From NCBI RefSeq assembly GCF_036250675.1, contig NZ_CP109592.1, forward strand, positions 4,092,001-4,156,000: a stretch of DNA of 64,000 bases, read 5' to 3'. The notes beneath the pieces are model-generated. The model made no database searches, was not told the origin of the DNA, and worked only from the letters and a program-made list of their open reading frames with translations. Source of the DNA: Streptomyces sp. NBC_01689 (GTDB lineage Bacteria > Actinomycetota > Actinomycetes > Streptomycetales > Streptomycetaceae). A program made the translations under genes and the position numbers. This document shows, piece by piece, positions 8,178-17,121 of this stretch. Numbering within the stretch: position 1 is the stretch's first letter; every line of letters begins with the position of its first letter.

Positions 8178-8569
8178 GTGGGGGTCCCCTCTTGCGACTT
8201 GGGCGGCCGGAGGTCTTCCGGCCACGGCCAGTTTTGTCATGTGCATTGTGAAGCGAGGGGACGGGACGGACAAGAAGGCGTTTCCGGCCTCGGGCGGGCA
8301 CCGGGGAAGCCGCGCGGGTGCGCTCACCGACCCGTTCGGAGGAATCGCCCCGCGGCCGGGACCGGCCCCCGGGCGCCCGCGCCCGAGCTCCGGGCCGTGC
8401 CCCGGCCCGGGGCACCGGTCGGCCGTTCCACCAGGACGGGAGCGGGCGCCCCGGGGGGCCACGAGGTGCCGGCACGGCGCGACGCGGGACGAAAGGCACC
8501 CAAAACACCACGTCTCACGTGGTGGAAAACACGCCCCACCGGGCGTTACGCGGCCGTAAGCTCACGGAC
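8178..8569. other. Intergenic region between divergent protease and aminotransferase genes
   Basis: About 390 bp without a convincing gene. It must hold both divergent promoters. Two inverted repeats near the aminotransferase start are listed separately or described with that gene; the rest is GC-rich with no pattern I can assign. Confidence 0.6.
8506..8524. promoter_or_regulatory. Perfect palindrome upstream of the aminotransferase gene
   Basis: CACCACGT-CTC-ACGTGGTG, an 8-3-8 perfect inverted repeat flanked by A-runs, 45 bp upstream of the aminotransferase ATG. It looks like a dimeric regulator site. A second, weaker repeat, TTACG-N4-CGTAA (8546-8559), lies closer to the start. No regulator gene is adjacent. 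Confidence 0.45.
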
Positions 8570-9781
8570 ATGCAGGTGATCCAGTCGACCAAGCTCGCCA
8601 ACGTCTGTTACGAGATCCGGGGCCCGGTGCTCGAGGAGGCGATGCGGCTGGAAGCAGCGGGGCACCGGATCCTCAAGCTGAACACCGGCAATCCGGCCGC
8701 CTTCGGGTTCGAGTGCCCGCCGGAGATCCTGGAGGACATCCTCCGCAACGTCTCCTCGGCGCACGGCTACGGCGACGCGAAGGGCCTGCTGGCCGCCCGC
8801 CGGGCCGTCGTCATGCACAACCAGACCCTCGGCATCGAGACGGACGTCGAGCACGTCTTCATCGGCAACGGCGTCTCCGAGCTGATCGTGATGGCGATGC
8901 AGGGCCTGCTCGACGACGGCGACGAGGTGCTCGTACCGGCGCCGGACTACCCGCTGTGGACCGCGGCCGTGTCCCTGTCCGGCGGCACCGCGGTCCACTA
9001 CCGCTGCGACGAGCAGTCCGACTGGATGCCCGACCTCGCGGACGTGGAGCGGAAGGTCACCGACCGCACCAAGGCGATCGTCATCATCAACCCGAACAAC
9101 CCGACGGGCGCGGTGTACGACGAGGCGATGCTGCGCGGGCTCACCGACATCGCCCGCCGCCACAACCTGCTGGTCTGCTCGGACGAGATCTACGACAAGA
9201 TCCTGTACGACGACGCGACGCACACCCCCACCGCCGCGGTCGCCCCCGACCTGCTCACCCTCACCTTCAACGGCATGTCGAAGGCCTACCGGGTGGCCGG
9301 CTACCGCGTCGGCTGGATGTCGATCTCGGGGCCCCGCGCCCACGCCGACTCCTACATCGAGGGCCTGACGATCCTCGCGAACATGCGGCTGTGCGCGAAC
9401 ATGCCGGGCCAGCACGGCGTGGTCGCCGCGCTGAGCGGCCGGCAGACCATCGGCGAGCTCGTCCTGCCGGGCGGGCGCCTGAAGGAGCAGCGCGACGTCG
9501 CCTACGAACTGCTGACCCGGATCCCGGGGGTGAGCTGCGTGAAGCCGAAGGGCGCGCTGTACCTCTTCCCCCGGCTCGACCCGAAGGTCTTCAAGATCAA
9601 GGACGACCGGCAGATGGTGCTCGACCTGCTGCGCCGCGAGAAGATCATGGTCGTCCAGGGGACGGGCTTCAACTGGCCGGAGCCCGACCACTTCCGGGTG
9701 GTCACGCTGCCCACCGTCGGCGACCTGACCGACGCGGTGACCCGGATCGGCAGCTTCCTGGACGGCTACAGCCAGCCCTGA
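8570..9781 (+). CDS. Pyridoxal phosphate-dependent aminotransferase (alanine aminotransferase type)
   Basis: A 403-aa class I/II aminotransferase. Visible features are the N-terminal ILKLNTGNPAAFGF, the PLP-phosphate region GNGVSELIVMAMQGLL, the NPNNPTGAVYD loop, the SDEIYDKILYD Asp/Tyr pair and the PLP lysine in FNGMSKAYRVAGYRVGW, plus the substrate-carboxylate arginine in the DHFRVVTLP segment. It most resembles AlaA-type glutamate-pyruvate transaminases. There is no ribosome site before the ATG, and a TAAGCT -10-like box at 8557-8562 ends 7 nt upstream, so a leaderless mRNA is plausible. Confidence 0.93.
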   Translation: MQVIQSTKLANVCYEIRGPVLEEAMRLEAAGHRILKLNTGNPAAFGFECPPEILEDILRNVSSAHGYGDAKGLLAARRAVVMHNQTLGIETDVEHVFIGNGVSELIVMAMQGLLDDGDEVLVPAPDYPLWTAAVSLSGGTAVHYRCDEQSDWMPDLADVERKVTDRTKAIVIINPNNPTGAVYDEAMLRGLTDIARRHNLLVCSDEIYDKILYDDATHTPTAAVAPDLLTLTFNGMSKAYRVAGYRVGWMSISGPRAHADSYIEGLTILANMRLCANMPGQHGVVAALSGRQTIGELVLPGGRLKEQRDVAYELLTRIPGVSCVKPKGALYLFPRLDPKVFKIKDDRQMVLDLLRREKIMVVQGTGFNWPEPDHFRVVTLPTVGDLTDAVTRIGSFLDGYSQP

Positions 9782-9885
9782 CCCTCACCCTGCGTGTCCC
9801 GCCGGGCCCAGATCCGCGACCTGGCTCAACTTTAGACGAAATCCAAGCTAGGATGGTTTCCTGCGAGCGCACAGGAGGCCGTCCC

Positions 9886-10299
9886 ATGTACGAACCGATC
9901 CGCACCCCGTCGGTCCACACGGCGACCGGCACGCCCTCGGACTTCCCGCACCGGTCACGCGAGGAGGAGCTGGACATCCAGCTCGCCGGGCATCTCGCGG
10001 CCCTCCTCGCGGTCACGGACGAGATCCGCGCGCTCGCGCCCTCCGCCGACCTGGACACCGCGGCCGTGCGGCTCGCCGACCAGGTGGCGCGGCTCCGGGG
10101 CGGCGTGGCGCCGGTGCGCGCGCCCGCCGCCGCCCCCGGCCCCCGCGCCACCGCGCTCCACCAGCGCGCCCACGCCCTGGCCGGCCGCGCCCTGGTCGTC
10201 GCCGCCTCCCGCGCGGACACGGCGGCCGCGATCCTGGCCGCCGAGCGCATGGACGCCCACGCCCTGGCCGGCGACCCCCGCGCCCTCGCCTCCCGCTGA
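9886..10299 (+). CDS. Hypothetical protein, helical, 137 aa
   Basis: Not recognised. ATG at 9886 follows a good AGGAGG site (9873-9878). The protein is rich in Ala, Arg and Leu and has predicted amphipathic helices (residues 30-75 and 90-125), no signal peptide and no membrane segment. Strong codon bias in this frame and the ribosome site support a real gene. A weak promoter-like pair, CTCAAC with TAGGAT, lies 30-60 bp upstream. It is probably a Streptomyces-restricted small cytosolic protein. Confidence 0.7.
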   Translation: MYEPIRTPSVHTATGTPSDFPHRSREEELDIQLAGHLAALLAVTDEIRALAPSADLDTAAVRLADQVARLRGGVAPVRAPAAAPGPRATALHQRAHALAGRALVVAASRADTAAAILAAERMDAHALAGDPRALASR

Positions 10300-10321
10300 G
10301 CCCGGCGCTCCCCCCTACGGC

Positions 10322-10359
10322 CCCGGTCCGCGTGCACCCGCAGCGACGCGCGGACCGGG
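10322..10359. terminator. Terminator hairpin after the 137-aa hypothetical gene
   Basis: An 11-bp perfect stem (10322-10332 with 10349-10359) with a 16-nt loop, 22 bp past the stop codon. Confidence 0.6.
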
Positions 10360-10469
10360 CGCCACACACCCCCTCCGGCGGCCGGCGCCGCCCAGCCCTC
10401 CCCTCGCCGGCCCCCTGACCGGCGGCACTCCCGGGCCCCGGGCCCCGCCCGCGGGAGGCACCCGTTCCG

Positions 10470-10537
10470 GTTGCATACCGGGATAGGTCGGTCACTCCCC
10501 GTTCACCCGGCACCTCCGGGAACGTTGCATTCCGGGA
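10470..10537 (+). promoter_or_regulatory. Paired direct repeats in the TelA operon leader
   Basis: GTTGCATACCGGGA (10470-10483) and GTTGCATTCCGGGA (10524-10537) are the same 14-mer with one mismatch, 54 bp apart, just upstream of the first gene of the operon. The second copy ends 14 bp before the GTG start. They may be sites for one activator or repressor. Confidence 0.4.
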
Positions 10538-10551
10538 GCACTCTCCTCGAT

Positions 10552-11643
10552 GTGAGACGCATCGTGGGAATCGTCCTGGCGGTCCTGCTGATCGGCGGCG
10601 TGGCAGCAGCCGTCGTAGCGGGCCGCGAAGGCCAGGACACGGGCACGGCAACGAAGACCGTGCATGGAGTGATCGGTTCGGAGAAGGCGGAGTTCTTCGC
10701 CGACCCCGACGTGGTGAAGGCCCTCGCCGCCAAGGGCTACACCGTGAGGACGGAGACCTCCGGGTCCTGGGCCATGGAAGGCCTGGACCTCAAGGGGTAC
10801 GACTTCGCCTTCCCCTCGAGCCAGGCCCCGGCCGACGAGCTCGCCGCCAAGTACCACGCGCGCCAGCCGCTGCCGCGCCCGTTCTACTCGCCCCTCGTGG
10901 TCGTCGCCCACCGCAGCGCCGCCGAGGTGCTCGCGGCGAACGGGCTCGCGACCCTCGGCAAGGGCTCGGGCACGCTCAAGATGGCCGCGTACCTCGACGC
11001 CGCCCGGCACGACCGGACCTGGCAGCAGCTCAAGGGGGCATCCGCGCACGGCGAACTGACCGGCACGCTCTACATCGCCACCACCGACCCCGCCAGCTCC
11101 AACTCGGGCGCGCTCTACCTCGCCGCCGCCTCGTACGTCGCCGACGGCGGCCGGGTCGCCGCGGACACCGCCGCCGTCGACCGCACCGCGCCCCTGATGC
11201 GCAAGCTCATCAGCGTCCAGGGCGCCCAGCAGACCAGCACGGACGCCGCGTTCCGGGACTTCGTCAGCGGGGCCGGAAACCCGCTCGTGCTCGTGTACGA
11301 GTCACAGGTCGCCTCGCTCCTCGCCCAGGGCCAGGAGGCCGGTGACCTCACCGTCCTCTACCCGGACACCACCGCGAACAGCGACCACACCGTCGTGCCG
11401 CTGACGGAGGCGGGCCGCGCGCTCGGTGAACTCCTCAGCAGCGACCCGGTTCTGCGCCGGCTGGCCGTCCGGCACGGGTTCCGGCCGCAGGGCGCGAGCG
11501 CCGAGTTCACGGCGGCGACCGCCGCCCACGCCACCTACATCAACCAGAGTCTGACCGGCGTCCGGCAGGCGCCCGTGCCCGCCTCGGCGGTACTGCACGA
11601 GATGGCACGCCGGGCGAAGGGCCAGGGGGGAAGCACATCATGA
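10552..11643 (+). CDS. Membrane-anchored substrate-binding-like protein (TelA operon)
   Basis: A 363-aa protein, GTG start. One N-terminal membrane helix (residues 3-23, IVGIVLAVLLIGGVAAAVVAG) anchors an extracytoplasmic periplasmic-binding-protein fold. Recognisable elements are TVHGVIGSEKAEFF after the anchor, FYSPLVVVAHR and TTDPASSNSGALYLAAASYVADG. The TDPAxSNSG motif also occurs in the lipoprotein two genes downstream, so the two domains are paralogous. It is the first gene of a four-gene operon; its stop overlaps the TelA start by 4 bp. No ABC permease is encoded nearby, so a sensor or scaffold role is more likely than transport. The ligand is unknown. Confidence 0.8.
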   Translation: MRRIVGIVLAVLLIGGVAAAVVAGREGQDTGTATKTVHGVIGSEKAEFFADPDVVKALAAKGYTVRTETSGSWAMEGLDLKGYDFAFPSSQAPADELAAKYHARQPLPRPFYSPLVVVAHRSAAEVLAANGLATLGKGSGTLKMAAYLDAARHDRTWQQLKGASAHGELTGTLYIATTDPASSNSGALYLAAASYVADGGRVAADTAAVDRTAPLMRKLISVQGAQQTSTDAAFRDFVSGAGNPLVLVYESQVASLLAQGQEAGDLTVLYPDTTANSDHTVVPLTEAGRALGELLSSDPVLRRLAVRHGFRPQGASAEFTAATAAHATYINQSLTGVRQAPVPASAVLHEMARRAKGQGGSTS

Positions 11644-12812
11644 GCACCGAGGACACGTTCACCCTCACGCCGCCGGAGGCCGTCGCGCCCGTGCCGCGCG
11701 AGAAGGCCGGCGGGCTGGTGCCCGTCGACCCGTCCGTGCAGGACGAGATGGCGCGCCGGGCCACCGAGTACATCGGCGGACTCGCCTCGCTGGACGCCCG
11801 CTCGCCCGAGTTCGCGGGCAAGGTCGGGGAGATCGCGGGTCTCGGCGCGAGCGAGATGCGGTCCGCCGCCGCCCAGTCCAACCGCATGCTGGAGCGCACC
11901 CTGCGCAGCCTGCCCTCCAAGGGCGAGGACGCCCAGTCGCACGTCGCGGGCTCGCTCGTCGAACTCCGGCGCGTGGTCGAGGACCTGGACCCGCGCGAGC
12001 TGCCCGCGGGCAAGGGGCGCAAGCTCCTGTCGCGGCTGCCGGGCGGCAACAGGCTGCGCGACCACGTCGCCAAGTACGCCTCCTCGCAGGCCACCCTGAA
12101 CAAGATCGTGGGCTCCCTGCGCGGCGGCCAGGACGAACTGCGCCGTGACAACGCCGCGTTGCAGACCGAACGGGTCCGGCTCTGGGAGACGATGGGCAAG
12201 CTCCAGGAGTACGTGGTGCTGACCCAGGCGCTCGACACGGCCGTCGAGGAGCACATCGCGGGCGTCGGCACCGCCGACCCGGCGCAGGCCGACACCCTCC
12301 GCTCCGACGTCCTCTTCCCGGTCCGCCAGAAGCACCAGGACCTGCTGACCCAGCTCGCGGTGTGCGCGCAGGGCTATCTGGCCATGGACGTGGTCCGGCG
12401 CAACAACGACGAACTCATCAAGGGGGTCGACCGCGCCGCCACCACCACGGTCTCCGCCCTCCGCATCTCCGTGATGCTCGCCTCCGCCCTCGACAACCAG
12501 CGCAAGGTCGTCGACCAGGTCAACGCCCTGCGCGGCACCACGGAGGAACTGATCCGCGGCAACGCCGAGATGCTCGCCACGCAGAGCGGCGAGATCCAGC
12601 GCATCGCCGCCGACCCGGCCGTCGGCGCGGAGACCCTGCGCACCGCCTTCCAGCAGATCTACCGCACGCTCGACGCCATCGACACCTACAAGGTGCAGGC
12701 CACCGAGTCGATGGCGGCGACGGTGGAGTCCCTGACCTCGGAACTCCAGCAGGCGAGTGTCCACCTGGAGCGCAGCAGGTCGCGGGGCGCACTGGACGGA
12801 GGGTCCGTATGA
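11640..12812 (+). CDS. TelA family (toxic anion resistance) protein
   Basis: A 390-aa soluble, strongly helical protein matching the TelA/YaaN family in length and in its core (NRLRDHVAKYASSQATLNKIVGSLRGGQDELRRDNAAL, and the later AYVVL-type segment followed by NDELIKGVDRAATTTVSALRISVMLASAL). The family was named for tellurite resistance and is often found in Ter-type stress operons. Its biochemical action is not established. Long coiled-coil potential runs from about residue 150 to the end. The start overlaps the upstream stop (ATGA-type) and the stop overlaps the next gene, indicating tight coupling with the secreted partners. Confidence 0.88.
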   Translation: MSTEDTFTLTPPEAVAPVPREKAGGLVPVDPSVQDEMARRATEYIGGLASLDARSPEFAGKVGEIAGLGASEMRSAAAQSNRMLERTLRSLPSKGEDAQSHVAGSLVELRRVVEDLDPRELPAGKGRKLLSRLPGGNRLRDHVAKYASSQATLNKIVGSLRGGQDELRRDNAALQTERVRLWETMGKLQEYVVLTQALDTAVEEHIAGVGTADPAQADTLRSDVLFPVRQKHQDLLTQLAVCAQGYLAMDVVRRNNDELIKGVDRAATTTVSALRISVMLASALDNQRKVVDQVNALRGTTEELIRGNAEMLATQSGEIQRIAADPAVGAETLRTAFQQIYRTLDAIDTYKVQATESMAATVESLTSELQQASVHLERSRSRGALDGGSV

Positions 12813-14347
12813 GACCGCGGCTGACCGCTCTCGCCGTACTCGCGCTGCTGACCGCGTGCACGTCGCACCCGCCGGGGGAACGACCGGCCGGGACGGACGC
12901 GCCCCGGCCGGGCACCCTGCGCGTCCTCGCCTCCAGCGAACTCGGTGACATGCAGCCGGTGCTGGACCAGGTCCGCAAGGACACCGGCATCACGGTCCGC
13001 CCCACCTACCTGGGCACCCTCGCCGCCGTGGACCTCCTCGCGCGCGGCAAGGTGGACGGCTCCTACGACGCGCTGTGGCTGTCCTCCAACGACTATCTGC
13101 GGCTGCGCCCCGAGGCGGCGCGGAAGGTCGTCTCGGAGACGCCGGTCATGTCGAGCCCGGTGGCCATCGGGGTGAAGCCCGCGACCGTGCGGGCCCTGGG
13201 CTGGAAGCCGGACGACGTCACCTGGCCGCAGGTGGAGAAGGCGGTCGCGGAGGGCCGGCTGACCTACGGCATGACGGACCCGGCACGCTCCAACTCCGGT
13301 TTCTCCACCCTGATCTCGGTCGCGTCGGGGCTGTCCGGCGCGCAGTCCGCGCTCACCGGGGCGGACGTGGACCGGGCGACTCCCCGCCTCAAGGAGTTCT
13401 TCAAGGGCCAGAAGCTCACCTCGGGGTCCTCCGGCTGGCTGGCGAGCGCGTACCGGCGCCGCGGCACCGTGGACGCCCTGCTCAACTACGAGTCCGTCCT
13501 CAAGGGGATGAAGGACCTGACGGTCATCCGGCCGCGCGACGGCGTGGTGACCGCGGACTATCCCGTCTCCTCGCTCGCCGCCACGGACAAGGACACCCGG
13601 GAGACCGTCCGCCGCCTCACCGAGGAGCTGCGCACCCCGGCCGTCCAGCGGGTCATCACCGAGCGCACCCTGCGCCGCCCGGTGGTCGCCTCCGTCGCCC
13701 CGGCGGCCGGTCTGGACACCAGCAGGCGGCGCGAACTCCCCTTCCCCGGCAGCCGGTCCGTCGCCGACCGGCTCCTCGACGCCTACGAGAACCAGCTCCG
13801 CCGGCCCTCCCGGACGGTGTACGTCCTCGACACCTCCGGCTCGATGCGCGGCAGCCGGCTCGACCGGCTGAAGAAGGCGCTCACCTCGCTGACCGGCGAC
13901 TTCCGCGAACGCGAGGAGGTGACGCTGATGCCGTTCGGATCACGGGTCAAGAGCGTCCGCACGCATCTGGTGCGGCCCGCCGACCCGGCCGCCGGGCTCG
14001 ACGGCATCCGGGCGGACACCCGGGCGCTCAGCGCCTCCGGCGACACCGCGATCTACACCTCGCTGGAGAAGGCGTACGAGCATCTGGGGACCGACGACGA
14101 CACGTTCACGTCGATCGTGCTGATGACCGACGGCGAGAACACGACGGGGGCGAAGGCCGGGCACTTCGACGTCTTCTACCGCGAACTGTCCGGCGCGCAG
14201 CGGGAGATCCCCGTCTTCCCGATCCTCTTCGGCGACTCCGACCGGAACGAGCTGGGGCACATCGCCGACCTGACCGGCGGCCGGCTCTTCGACGCCCGCA
14301 AGGGTTCGCTCGACGGCGCCTTCGAGGAGATCCGTGGCTACCAATAG
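12809..14347 (+). CDS. Lipoprotein with substrate-binding and von Willebrand A domains
   Basis: A 512-aa protein. The signal peptide ends in the lipobox LLTAC (Cys17). Residues about 35-290 form an extracellular substrate-binding-like domain with MTDPARSNSGFSTLISVASG. Residues about 335-512 are a vWA domain with a complete MIDAS: DTSGSMRGS at 341-349, a Thr in the SGDTAIYT stretch and MTDGENTTG near 439-447. The product should sit on the outer face of the membrane and bind a metal-dependent partner. It overlaps TelA by 4 bp and the next gene by 14 bp. It is not a chelatase or TerY, which are cytosolic. The pairing of an SBP domain with a vWA domain in one lipoprotein is the notable feature. 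Confidence 0.86.
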   Translation: MRPRLTALAVLALLTACTSHPPGERPAGTDAPRPGTLRVLASSELGDMQPVLDQVRKDTGITVRPTYLGTLAAVDLLARGKVDGSYDALWLSSNDYLRLRPEAARKVVSETPVMSSPVAIGVKPATVRALGWKPDDVTWPQVEKAVAEGRLTYGMTDPARSNSGFSTLISVASGLSGAQSALTGADVDRATPRLKEFFKGQKLTSGSSGWLASAYRRRGTVDALLNYESVLKGMKDLTVIRPRDGVVTADYPVSSLAATDKDTRETVRRLTEELRTPAVQRVITERTLRRPVVASVAPAAGLDTSRRRELPFPGSRSVADRLLDAYENQLRRPSRTVYVLDTSGSMRGSRLDRLKKALTSLTGDFREREEVTLMPFGSRVKSVRTHLVRPADPAAGLDGIRADTRALSASGDTAIYTSLEKAYEHLGTDDDTFTSIVLMTDGENTTGAKAGHFDVFYRELSGAQREIPVFPILFGDSDRNELGHIADLTGGRLFDARKGSLDGAFEEIRGYQ

Positions 14348-14942
14348 GTTCGTGGGCTATCTGGAGTCCCGGAAGAACCTGGCGGGCAGCGCCTGCGGGA
14401 TCGGCGGGCTCGTGCTGACCTTCACGGGGCTCGCGGGCGCGTACTGGCCCGTGGTCGTCGCGGGCCTGTACGGCGCGGGCGCGCTGATCGCGCCGCCGGA
14501 GCGGCCCCCGCTCCCGGACTTCCCCGACCCCTCCGTGCAACTGGAGGAACTGCGGCGGGACTTCGCCACCCTGCGCGCGTACCTGGACGGTGTCGAGCTG
14601 CCCCCGGCGGCCGCCGGACGGCTCACCGAGCTGGGCGAACTCCTGGCCGCCCTGCTGGATCCCGGCTGGGTCGCCGAGGTCCTCGCGCGCGACCCGGAGG
14701 GTGTGCACGCGCTCTCCCGCGCCGTCCGGCAGGACATCCCGGAGGCCGTCGACACCTTCGTACGGACCCGGTGGTGGACCCGGCTGGCGCCCGGCACGGA
14801 GCCGCCGGAACGCCACCTGGAGCGGCAGCTCACCCTGCTGCACGAGGAGGCGGACCGGCTGGCGACGGCCCTGCGGGAGGCCGAGGCGCGGCGCCAGGAG
14901 ACGCACACGCGCTATCTGGAGGACCGCGGCCGCTCCCAGTGA
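14334..14942 (+). CDS. Two-helix membrane protein with helical cytosolic tail (XpaC-like architecture)
   Basis: A 202-aa protein, GTG start overlapping the vWA gene by 14 bp. Two close hydrophobic segments (residues about 17-36 and 38-53) are followed by a proline-rich hinge and a long charged helical region ending in a coiled coil (residues 155-195). TelA proteins in Firmicutes are often encoded next to XpaC, which also has N-terminal helices and a cytosolic helical domain. By position and architecture this is a candidate XpaC equivalent, but I cannot show homology by eye. It probably links TelA to the membrane. Confidence 0.75.
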   Translation: MATNRFVGYLESRKNLAGSACGIGGLVLTFTGLAGAYWPVVVAGLYGAGALIAPPERPPLPDFPDPSVQLEELRRDFATLRAYLDGVELPPAAAGRLTELGELLAALLDPGWVAEVLARDPEGVHALSRAVRQDIPEAVDTFVRTRWWTRLAPGTEPPERHLERQLTLLHEEADRLATALREAEARRQETHTRYLEDRGRSQ

Positions 14943-15121
14943 CCGGACCACGGCCCGGAGCGGGGCCGCGGGCCGCGTAGCCGGGGCGGAGGCCGGAGGC
15001 CGGGGGCCGCGAAGCCGGGGCGGAGGCCGGGGGGCCGCGAAGCCGAAGCGGGAACCTCGGGCCGCGGAGCCGAGGCCAGGGGGCCGCGGAACCGAAGCGG
15101 GGCGGTCACAGGCTCGACGGG

Positions 15122-15156
15122 GCCGGGGCTCCGCACGCGTCGTGCGGAGCCCCGGC
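15122..15156. terminator. Terminator of the TelA operon
   Basis: A perfect 16-bp GC-rich stem with a 3-nt loop, about 180 bp downstream of the last gene of the operon. It can act on either strand. Confidence 0.65.
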
Positions 15157-15248
15157 GGGGTGCTGTCACCGCGGCCGGCCCTGGCGACGTCGCAGGTCAG
15201 GGCGGGTCGGACCGGCCGCGGAGCGGGTGGGGCGGGAGAGCGCGCCGC

Positions 15249-15285
15249 GCCCTCCCGCCGGACAACGTCGGCCCGGCGGGAGGGC
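15249..15285. terminator. Terminator of pckG
   Basis: A perfect 13-bp stem (15249-15261 with 15273-15285) with an 11-nt loop, 12 bp past the pckG stop on the minus strand. Confidence 0.7.
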
Positions 15286-15297
15286 GGCGGACCCGGA

Positions 15298-17121
15298 CTA
15301 GCCGAGGCGCTTCACCAGCGCCCGGTACTCGTCCCACAGTTCCTTCGGCGTGTGCTCGCCGAAGGTGTTGAGGTGCTCGGGCACGAGCGCGGCCTCCTCG
15401 CGCCACACCTCGTTGTCGACGGTGAGCAGGAAGTCGAGGTCCGACTCGGACAGGTCGAGGCCCTTGGTGTCCAGGGCGCCCTTGGCCGGCAGGACGCCGA
15501 TGGGGGTCTCGACGCCCTCCGCGCGGCCGTCGAGACGGTCCACGATCCACTTCAGGACGCGGCTGTTCTCGCCGAAGCCCGGCCACACGAACTGGCCCGC
15601 GTCGTTCTTGCGGAACCAGTTCACGTAGTAGATCTTCGGGAGCTTCGCCTGGTCCTTGTCCTTGGCGACATCGATCCAGTGCCCCATGTAGTCGCCCATG
15701 TTGTAGCCGCAGAACGGCAGCATCGCGAACGGGTCGCGGCGCAGTTCACCGACCTTGCCCTCGGCGGCGGCGGTCTTCTCGGAGGCGACGTTCGCGCCGA
15801 GGAAGACACCGTGGTTCCAGTCGAAGGACTCCGTCACCAGTGGGACGGCCGTGGCACGGCGGCCGCCGAAGAGGATCGCCGAGATCGGCACGCCCCGGGG
15901 GTCCTCCCACTCGGGCGCGATGATCGGGCACTGGTCGGCGGGGACGGTGAAGCGGGCGTTGGGGTGGGCGGCCGGGGTGCCGGACTCCGGCGTCCAGTCG
16001 TTGCCCTTCCAGTCGGTGAGGTGGGCCGGAGTCTCCTCCGTCATCCCCTCCCACCAGATGTCGTTGTCATCGGTCAGCGCGACGTTGGTGAAGACCGAGT
16101 TGCCCCAGAGCGTCTTCATCGCGTTGGCGTTGGTGTGCTCGCCCGTGCCGGGCGCGACGCCGAAGAAGCCCGCCTCGGGGTTGATCGCGTACAGCCGGCC
16201 GTCCGCGCCGAACCGCATCCAGGCGATGTCGTCACCGATGGTCTCGACCGTCCACCCGGAGACGGTGGGCTCCAGCATGGCGAGGTTGGTCTTGCCGCAC
16301 GCGCTCGGGAAGGCCGCGGCGACGTACTTGGAGCCGCCCTGCGGCGGGGTGAGCTTCAGGATGAGCATGTGCTCGGCGAGCCAGCCCTCGTCCCGCGCCA
16401 TGACGGAGGCTATCCGCAGGGCGTAGCACTTCTTGCCGAGCAGCGCGTTGCCGCCGTAGCCCGAGCCGTACGACCAGATCTCGCGGCTCTCCGGGAAGTG
16501 CGAGATGTACTTGGTGGAGTTGCACGGCCACGGTACGTCGGCCTCGCCCTCGGCGAGCGGCGCCCCGAGCGTGTGCACGGCACGCACGAAGAAGCCGTCG
16601 GTGCCGAGCTCGTCCAGGACGGGCTGTCCCATGCGGGTCATGGTGCGCATGGAGACGGCGACGTAGGCGGAGTCGGTGATCTCGACGCCGATCGCGGAGA
16701 GGTCGGAGCCGAGGGGGCCCATGCAGAACGGGACGACGTACATCGTCCGGCCCTTCATCGAGCCGCGGAAGACTCCCTGCTCGCCGGTGAAGATCTCGCG
16801 CATCTCCGCGGGAGCCTTCCAGTGGTTGGTCGGGCCCGCGTCCTCCTCCTTCTCGGAGCAGATGAACGTCCGGTCCTCGACCCGTGCGACATCGGTCGGG
16901 TCGGAAGCGGCGTAGTAGGAATTGGGGCGCTTGATCGGATCGAGCTTCTTGAAGGTGCCCTTCCGCACGAGCTCCTCGCTCAGACGCTCGTACTCGGCCT
17001 CGGATCCGTCACACCAGACCACGCTGTCCGGCTGCGTCAGTTCGGCGATCTCGTTGACCCACGAGATCAGGTCCTTGTGCTGGGTGGGAACGGTGGAGGG
17101 AGCCGCGATGTCGCGCGCCAC
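15298..17121 (-). CDS. pckG: Phosphoenolpyruvate carboxykinase (GTP)
   Basis: A 607-aa protein, the normal length for GTP-dependent PEPCK. It converts oxaloacetate and GTP to phosphoenolpyruvate, GDP and CO2, the entry step of gluconeogenesis. Diagnostic features are the P-loop-like kinase-1a motif [15 protein letters not shown] with the reactive cysteine, the N-terminal [18 protein letters not shown], the [13 protein letters not shown] block, the [17 protein letters not shown] block and the [18 protein letters not shown] nucleotide region. The start is GTG at 17121, preceded by GGAGC. The leader contains a small GCCCC/GGGGC hairpin (17155-17168) and an A-rich stretch. A CCGGATG/CATCCGG repeat (17175-17214) may be part of its control region. 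Confidence 0.97.
   Translation of the reverse strand: MARDIAAPSTVPTQHKDLISWVNEIAELTQPDSVVWCDGSEAEYERLSEELVRKGTFKKLDPIKRPNSYYAASDPTDVARVEDRTFICSEKEEDAGPTNHWKAPAEMREIFTGEQGVFRGSMKGRTMYVVPFCMGPLGSDLSAIGVEITDSAYVAVSMRTMTRMGQPVLDELGTDGFFVRAVHTLGAPLAEGEADVPWPCNSTKYISHFPESREIWSYGSGYGGNALLGKKCYALRIASVMARDEGWLAEHMLILKLTPPQGGSKYVAAAFPSACGKTNLAMLEPTVSGWTVETIGDDIAWMRFGADGRLYAINPEAGFFGVAPGTGEHTNANAMKTLWGNSVFTNVALTDDNDIWWEGMTEETPAHLTDWKGNDWTPESGTPAAHPNARFTVPADQCPIIAPEWEDPRGVPISAILFGGRRATAVPLVTESFDWNHGVFLGANVASEKTAAAEGKVGELRRDPFAMLPFCGYNMGDYMGHWIDVAKDKDQAKLPKIYYVNWFRKNDAGQFVWPGFGENSRVLKWIVDRLDGRAEGVETPIGVLPAKGALDTKGLDLSESDLDFLLTVDNEVWREEAALVPEHLNTFGEHTPKELWDEYRALVKRLG

Larger units (their letters stand above)
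14943..15297. repeat. Gene-free region with degenerate repeats and two terminators
   Basis: Five degenerate copies of a unit close to GGCCGCGNAGCCGNNGCGG begin near 14971, 15005, 15033, 15060 and 15082, spaced 22-34 bp. They are followed by the two hairpins listed separately. No gene is supported. The repeats directly follow the TelA operon. Confidence 0.6.

Noticed and set aside
14971..15102. CRISPR array
   Set aside because: Repeats are degenerate, close together and without unique spacers; no cas genes.
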